NCBI GenBank assembly: GCA_020851015.1
Contig: JADZDN010000413.1
Location: forward strand, 1 to 27,402
Direction: 5' to 3'
DNA from: Alphaproteobacteria bacterium
Lineage (GTDB): Bacteria; Pseudomonadota; Alphaproteobacteria; JAEULC01
Length of the DNA stretch: 27,402 nt
Part shown: positions 24,599 to 27,402 of the stretch, piece after piece
How positions within the stretch are numbered: the stretch's first letter is position 1
Layout: each line of letters opens with the position of its first letter
The notes under the pieces: model-generated
What the model saw: the letters and a program-made list of their open reading frames with translations, nothing else
Told to the model about the DNA's origin: nothing
Database searches by the model: none
Position numbers and translations under genes: made by a program

Positions 24599-25891
24599 CT
24601 ACTTTGCCGCCAGCCCGAACACCAGGTTCGGCAGCCAGGTAGACAGTTCGGGTACCGCCGTGATGACCAGCAGGCTCAGCAGCAAGGGGACGCAGAAGGG
24701 CACGACGGCCTTCAGCACCTCTTCGACCGGGATGTTCGCTACGCGCGACGCGACGTACAGGCCGATGCCCATCGGCGGCGTGATGATGCCGATGATCAGG
24801 TTGAAGCAGATGATGATACCGAAATGAACCTGGTCGATGCCCAGCGACTTGATCACGGGCATCAGCACGCTGGAAGCGATGATCAAGGCCGGCAACGAGT
24901 CGATCAGCATGCCGACGATCAGCAGAAATCCGTTGATGGCAAGCAGCGCGAGGAACGGATCCTTCGTCAATCCACCCACGTATTCCGTCAGATGATGGGC
25001 GATGCGTTCCTGCACGATGATGTCGCCCAGCACCGTCGAAACCGCGATCAGGTACATGATGATCGCGGTCGTCCCGAGAGTTGATGCCACGCACGCGTAG
25101 AGGTGACGCCACGTCAACTGGCGATTGGCGACGCCAAGAAACAACGAATAGAGCGTCGCGAACACGCCTACCTCGGTCGGCGTCGCGGTTCCGGTCAGCA
25201 GCAGGCCCACGATCACGACCGGGGTCAACAGCTCGAGCTTCGCCCGCCACGCGGTGCGAAACAGCTCGCGCCACGAGAAGCGTTCGGTCGGTCCGAATTC
25301 TTGCGGCCGCCAGTAGGAGTAGAAGTAAACCGCGATCATCAGGAAGACGCCGATCAGGATCCCGGGAATGACGCCGCCCAGGAACAGGCGTCCGATCGAC
25401 ACCTCGGTCATCAGCCCGTAGACGACCAGCACGATGCTGGGCGGAATGATCGGGCCGACCGTGCACGACGCCAGCGATACGGCGGCCGCCATCCGCACCG
25501 AATAGCCGTGCTCGCGCATCGCCTTGATCTCGATCACGCCGAGCGCTGCCAGATCGGCGACGGCCGCACCCGACATGCCGGCGAACACCATGCTGCCGAA
25601 GACGTTCACCTGCGCCAGCCCGCCCCGCAGGTGGCCGGTGGCGGCGCGGGCGAAGTCGAAGATCCGGTCGGTCACGCCGGTCACGTTCATCAGATTGCCG
25701 GCAAGGATGAAAAACGGGACCGCCAGCAGGATGAAATTGTCGACGCTGCCCACCATGGTCCGGCTGACCACGTCAAGCGGCGCGCCGATCCACAACACGC
25801 CCGCGAGCGCCCCGAGCCCGACCGCGATCTCGACCGGGACGCGCACGACCAGCAAGACGACGAAGATGCCGAGCATCAGGAAGGCGACCAT
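24599..25891 (-). CDS. dctM: TRAP transporter large permease DctM
   Basis: A 430-aa integral membrane subunit of a tripartite ATP-independent periplasmic transporter, driven by a sodium or proton gradient. It is hydrophobic throughout, with family segments such as AVPFFILAGNLMN, FAGMSGAAVADLAALG, SLASCTVGPIIPPSIVLVVY and NLIIGIITPPMGIGLYVAS. The ATG at 25889-25891 has AGGAGG nine bases upstream. It begins 12 bases after the dctQ stop and ends 8 bases before the flavoenzyme start. Standard length. Confidence 0.95.
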   Translation of the reverse strand: MVAFLMLGIFVVLLVVRVPVEIAVGLGALAGVLWIGAPLDVVSRTMVGSVDNFILLAVPFFILAGNLMNVTGVTDRIFDFARAATGHLRGGLAQVNVFGSMVFAGMSGAAVADLAALGVIEIKAMREHGYSVRMAAAVSLASCTVGPIIPPSIVLVVYGLMTEVSIGRLFLGGVIPGILIGVFLMIAVYFYSYWRPQEFGPTERFSWRELFRTAWRAKLELLTPVVIVGLLLTGTATPTEVGVFATLYSLFLGVANRQLTWRHLYACVASTLGTTAIIMYLIAVSTVLGDIIVQERIAHHLTEYVGGLTKDPFLALLAINGFLLIVGMLIDSLPALIIASSVLMPVIKSLGIDQVHFGIIICFNLIIGIITPPMGIGLYVASRVANIPVEEVLKAVVPFCVPLLLSLLVITAVPELSTWLPNLVFGLAAK

Positions 25892-25903
25892 CCCGCGCGC
25901 CTC

Positions 25904-26455
25904 CTAGCCCACGGTGGCGAAGCGGCGGTCGGGCGGAACCAGGGCGTACCGCTCTTCGATCTCCGACAAGGGCGCGTCCGGCGGCAAGTCGCGCGCCGCG
26001 ACCAGCGCCGCGACGGCGAAATAGGCCGAGGTCAGGCCCATGGAGATCGAGCCGACGATCAGCGGCAGCGTCCAGTAGAACCGCGGCACGCCGATCACGA
26101 ACGAGGGGAAATCGAGTTCCTGGTGCGCGATGCCGACGGCGGCGACCACCACGACGACGCAGAACACGATCACCAGGAACTGAGTGAACACGTAGAGCCA
26201 GATCCGCCAGCGCAGGCGCCAGCTGGCGATCAGGAATTCCATGATGATCATCTGGCGTGCCTGGTAGATGAAGCTGGTCCCCAGGAAATAGGCGTACATG
26301 ATCAGAAGCTCGGTCCACTCCTGTGCCCACCACAGCGAGTAGCTGAGTTGGCGCGCGAGCACCTGGGCCATGACCAGCAGCAGGATTATCCAGAAGGAAA
26401 GCATCGCGATCGCGAGTTCCGCGAGCCCGATGACCGTCAGTATCCTGCGCGACAT
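25904..26455 (-). CDS. dctQ: TRAP transporter small permease DctQ
   Basis: The four-helix small membrane subunit of the TRAP transporter (183 aa from ATG 26453-26455; a GTG at 26527 would give 207 aa, and neither start has a good ribosome site). Four hydrophobic helices are visible: LAIAMLSFWIILLLVMAQVL, MYAYFLGTSFIY, a central VFTQFLVIVFCVVVVVAAVG and WTLPLIVGSISMG. The WWAQEWTELLIMY segment matches the conserved DctQ core. It lies between dctP and dctM in the expected order. The C-terminal tail is charged and cytoplasmic. Confidence 0.88.
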   Translation of the reverse strand: MSRRILTVIGLAELAIAMLSFWIILLLVMAQVLARQLSYSLWWAQEWTELLIMYAYFLGTSFIYQARQMIIMEFLIASWRLRWRIWLYVFTQFLVIVFCVVVVVAAVGIAHQELDFPSFVIGVPRFYWTLPLIVGSISMGLTSAYFAVAALVAARDLPPDAPLSEIEERYALVPPDRRFATVG

Positions 26456-26596
26456 CTGGAGCAAGGCGTCAGCTCCCGAAACGCCGCGCCGCGCCGCGGG
26501 CGCGGCATGGCGGAGCGGCCCGGCCACCTAGCCGGGATGCTTCGCCGTTTCGGTCGGCAGGATAGGATATCGGGAGCCCCCGGGCGCCGGCGGGCG

Positions 26597-27402
26597 TCAG
26601 TATTTCAGCTGCGCGATGTAGTCGACCGTTTCCTTGGGAATCAGCCCGGCCTTGATGAACTCCTCGTGCGCCGGCTTGATCTTCTCGATCCACGGCTTCA
26701 GCGGCGTACGGATCAGCTTCACGTCGAACTGCTCCATCGCGATCTTCTCGTATTCCTGGAGCTGGCGCGTGCTTTCCTTCTTGTAGACCTCGCCGCCCTC
26801 CCAGATCGCCTGCTCGATCGCCTTCTTCTGCGCGTCGGTCAGCTTTTCCCATGACTTGCGGCTGAAGGACGGCGACACGACCTGGTAGTAGAGCTCGAGC
26901 GTCGTGTAGTACTTCGCCGCCTCCACGTGCTTGGATTGCACGGTCTGGGCGAGCGTCGTCTCCAGCCCGTCGACCGTACCGGTCATGAGCGCGGTATACA
27001 CATCGGGCCACGGGATCACCTGCACATTGGCGCCCAGCGCCATCAGCCCTTTGATCGGCATTTCCGCCTGGTATTGCCGGATCTTCTGCGGCTTCAGGTC
27101 ATCCGGTAGGAATACGGGCTTGCGCATCAATACGCCGCGCTGCTCCTGCTTGAACCAGTTCATGCGATCACTGTTCACGATCTTGATGCCCTTGTCGTAG
27201 ATGACGGCGGACATCTCCTGGAACAGCGGGCTCTTCAGGAAGGCGTCGAACTGCTCGAAGCTCTTGAAGCAATAAGGGCAGGCGATGATGTTCTGGCGCT
27301 TGTCCCAGTTGCCGAAATACGCCAGCAGCTCGACGAAGCCGTCGAGGTCGCCGCTGACCAGCGACTGCATGACGACCGGGATGTTCTTGCCGAGCTGGCC
27401 GT
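26597..27402 (-). CDS. dctP: TRAP transporter solute-binding protein DctP (N-terminus cut by right edge)
   Basis: The C-terminal 268 or so codons of a DctP-family periplasmic binding protein; the frame continues past the right edge, so the signal peptide is not seen. Family features: GIKIVNSDRMNWFKQEQRG, a KPVFLPDDLKPQKIR segment with the conserved arginine region, GANVQVIPWPDVYTALMTGT and VDGLETTLAQTVQSKHVEAA, then the helical C-terminus SWEKLTDAQKKAIEQAIWEG. It is upstream of dctQ, dctM and the flavoenzyme in one minus-strand unit. DctP proteins mostly bind carboxylates and related acids, including keto acids and amino-acid derivatives. Confidence 0.9.
   Translation of the reverse strand, partial: GQLGKNIPVVMQSLVSGDLDGFVELLAYFGNWDKRQNIIACPYCFKSFEQFDAFLKSPLFQEMSAVIYDKGIKIVNSDRMNWFKQEQRGVLMRKPVFLPDDLKPQKIRQYQAEMPIKGLMALGANVQVIPWPDVYTALMTGTVDGLETTLAQTVQSKHVEAAKYYTTLELYYQVVSPSFSRKSWEKLTDAQKKAIEQAIWEGGEVYKKESTRQLQEYEKIAMEQFDVKLIRTPLKPWIEKIKPAHEEFIKAGLIPKETVDYIAQLKY

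Noticed and set aside
25103..26854. Long plus-strand frame opposite the TRAP genes
   Set aside because: Overlaps well-supported dctM, dctQ and dctP; the translation is Asp/His/Arg-rich without any domain.
1..27402. tRNA, rRNA, insertion sequences, phage genes or attachment sites
   Set aside because: No transposase, integrase, terminal inverted repeats or RNA gene signatures were seen; composition is uniform except for short A+T-richer intergenic parts.

Overview
This window is GC-rich DNA (by eye well over 60% G+C) with tightly packed genes and strongly G/C-biased third codon positions. The gene families point to an alphaproteobacterium, probably of the Rhodospirillales/Hyphomicrobiales kind: a soluble kinase with repeated HAMP domains, TRAP and TAXI binding proteins, hydantoinase-type HyuA/HyuB and a caspase-like protein. 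Genus cannot be called from the sequence alone. I see no rRNA, tRNA, CRISPR array, transposase, integrase or phage gene.

Left part (1-5,900) holds mixed small genes. A kinase with near-identical tandem HAMP repeats runs off the left edge. It is followed by a minimal MscS-type channel that stops before the cytoplasmic cage, a secreted Gly/Ser/Thr/Pro/Asn-rich protein with a 12-bp perfect hairpin in its leader, two unrecognised small genes, an exported TPR protein, a PEP-CTERM surface protein and another unrecognised small gene. A strong hairpin with T6 on the minus strand lies between the converging genes near 5,750-5,800.

Middle part (5,900-13,950). A minus-strand pair encodes a trimethylamine/histamine-dehydrogenase-family flavo-iron-sulfur enzyme, with a Gln/Trp/Asn pocket unlike TMADH, and an L-idonate-5-dehydrogenase-like zinc enzyme. 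Next come an exported caspase-SH3-FGE-like protein whose FGE-like domain lacks the catalytic cysteines and, divergently, a plus-strand operon of a Sel1/TPR-like periplasmic protein and a TAXI binding protein without a permease.

Right part (14,000-27,402) looks like one catabolic island made of three transcription units. A minus-strand unit (21,069 to 14,006) encodes a D-threonine/3-hydroxy-D-aspartate aldolase-like enzyme, a Tat-type amino-acid-binding protein, an amidohydrolase-2 protein, HyuA and HyuB. Diverging from it across 113 bp, a plus-strand unit (21,183-23,323) encodes the matching polar-amino-acid ABC ATPase and two permeases. Converging on that, a minus-strand unit (27,402 to 23,346) encodes TRAP DctP (cut by the right edge), DctQ, DctM and a D-amino-acid-dehydrogenase-like flavoenzyme.

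My inference is that the island imports and degrades a cyclic amide or hydantoin-like compound and/or D-amino or beta-hydroxy-amino acids: ABC and TRAP uptake, ATP-dependent ring opening by HyuAB, then FAD-dependent deamination and retro-aldol cleavage. The substrate is not established, and this is the best candidate here for an undescribed pathway.
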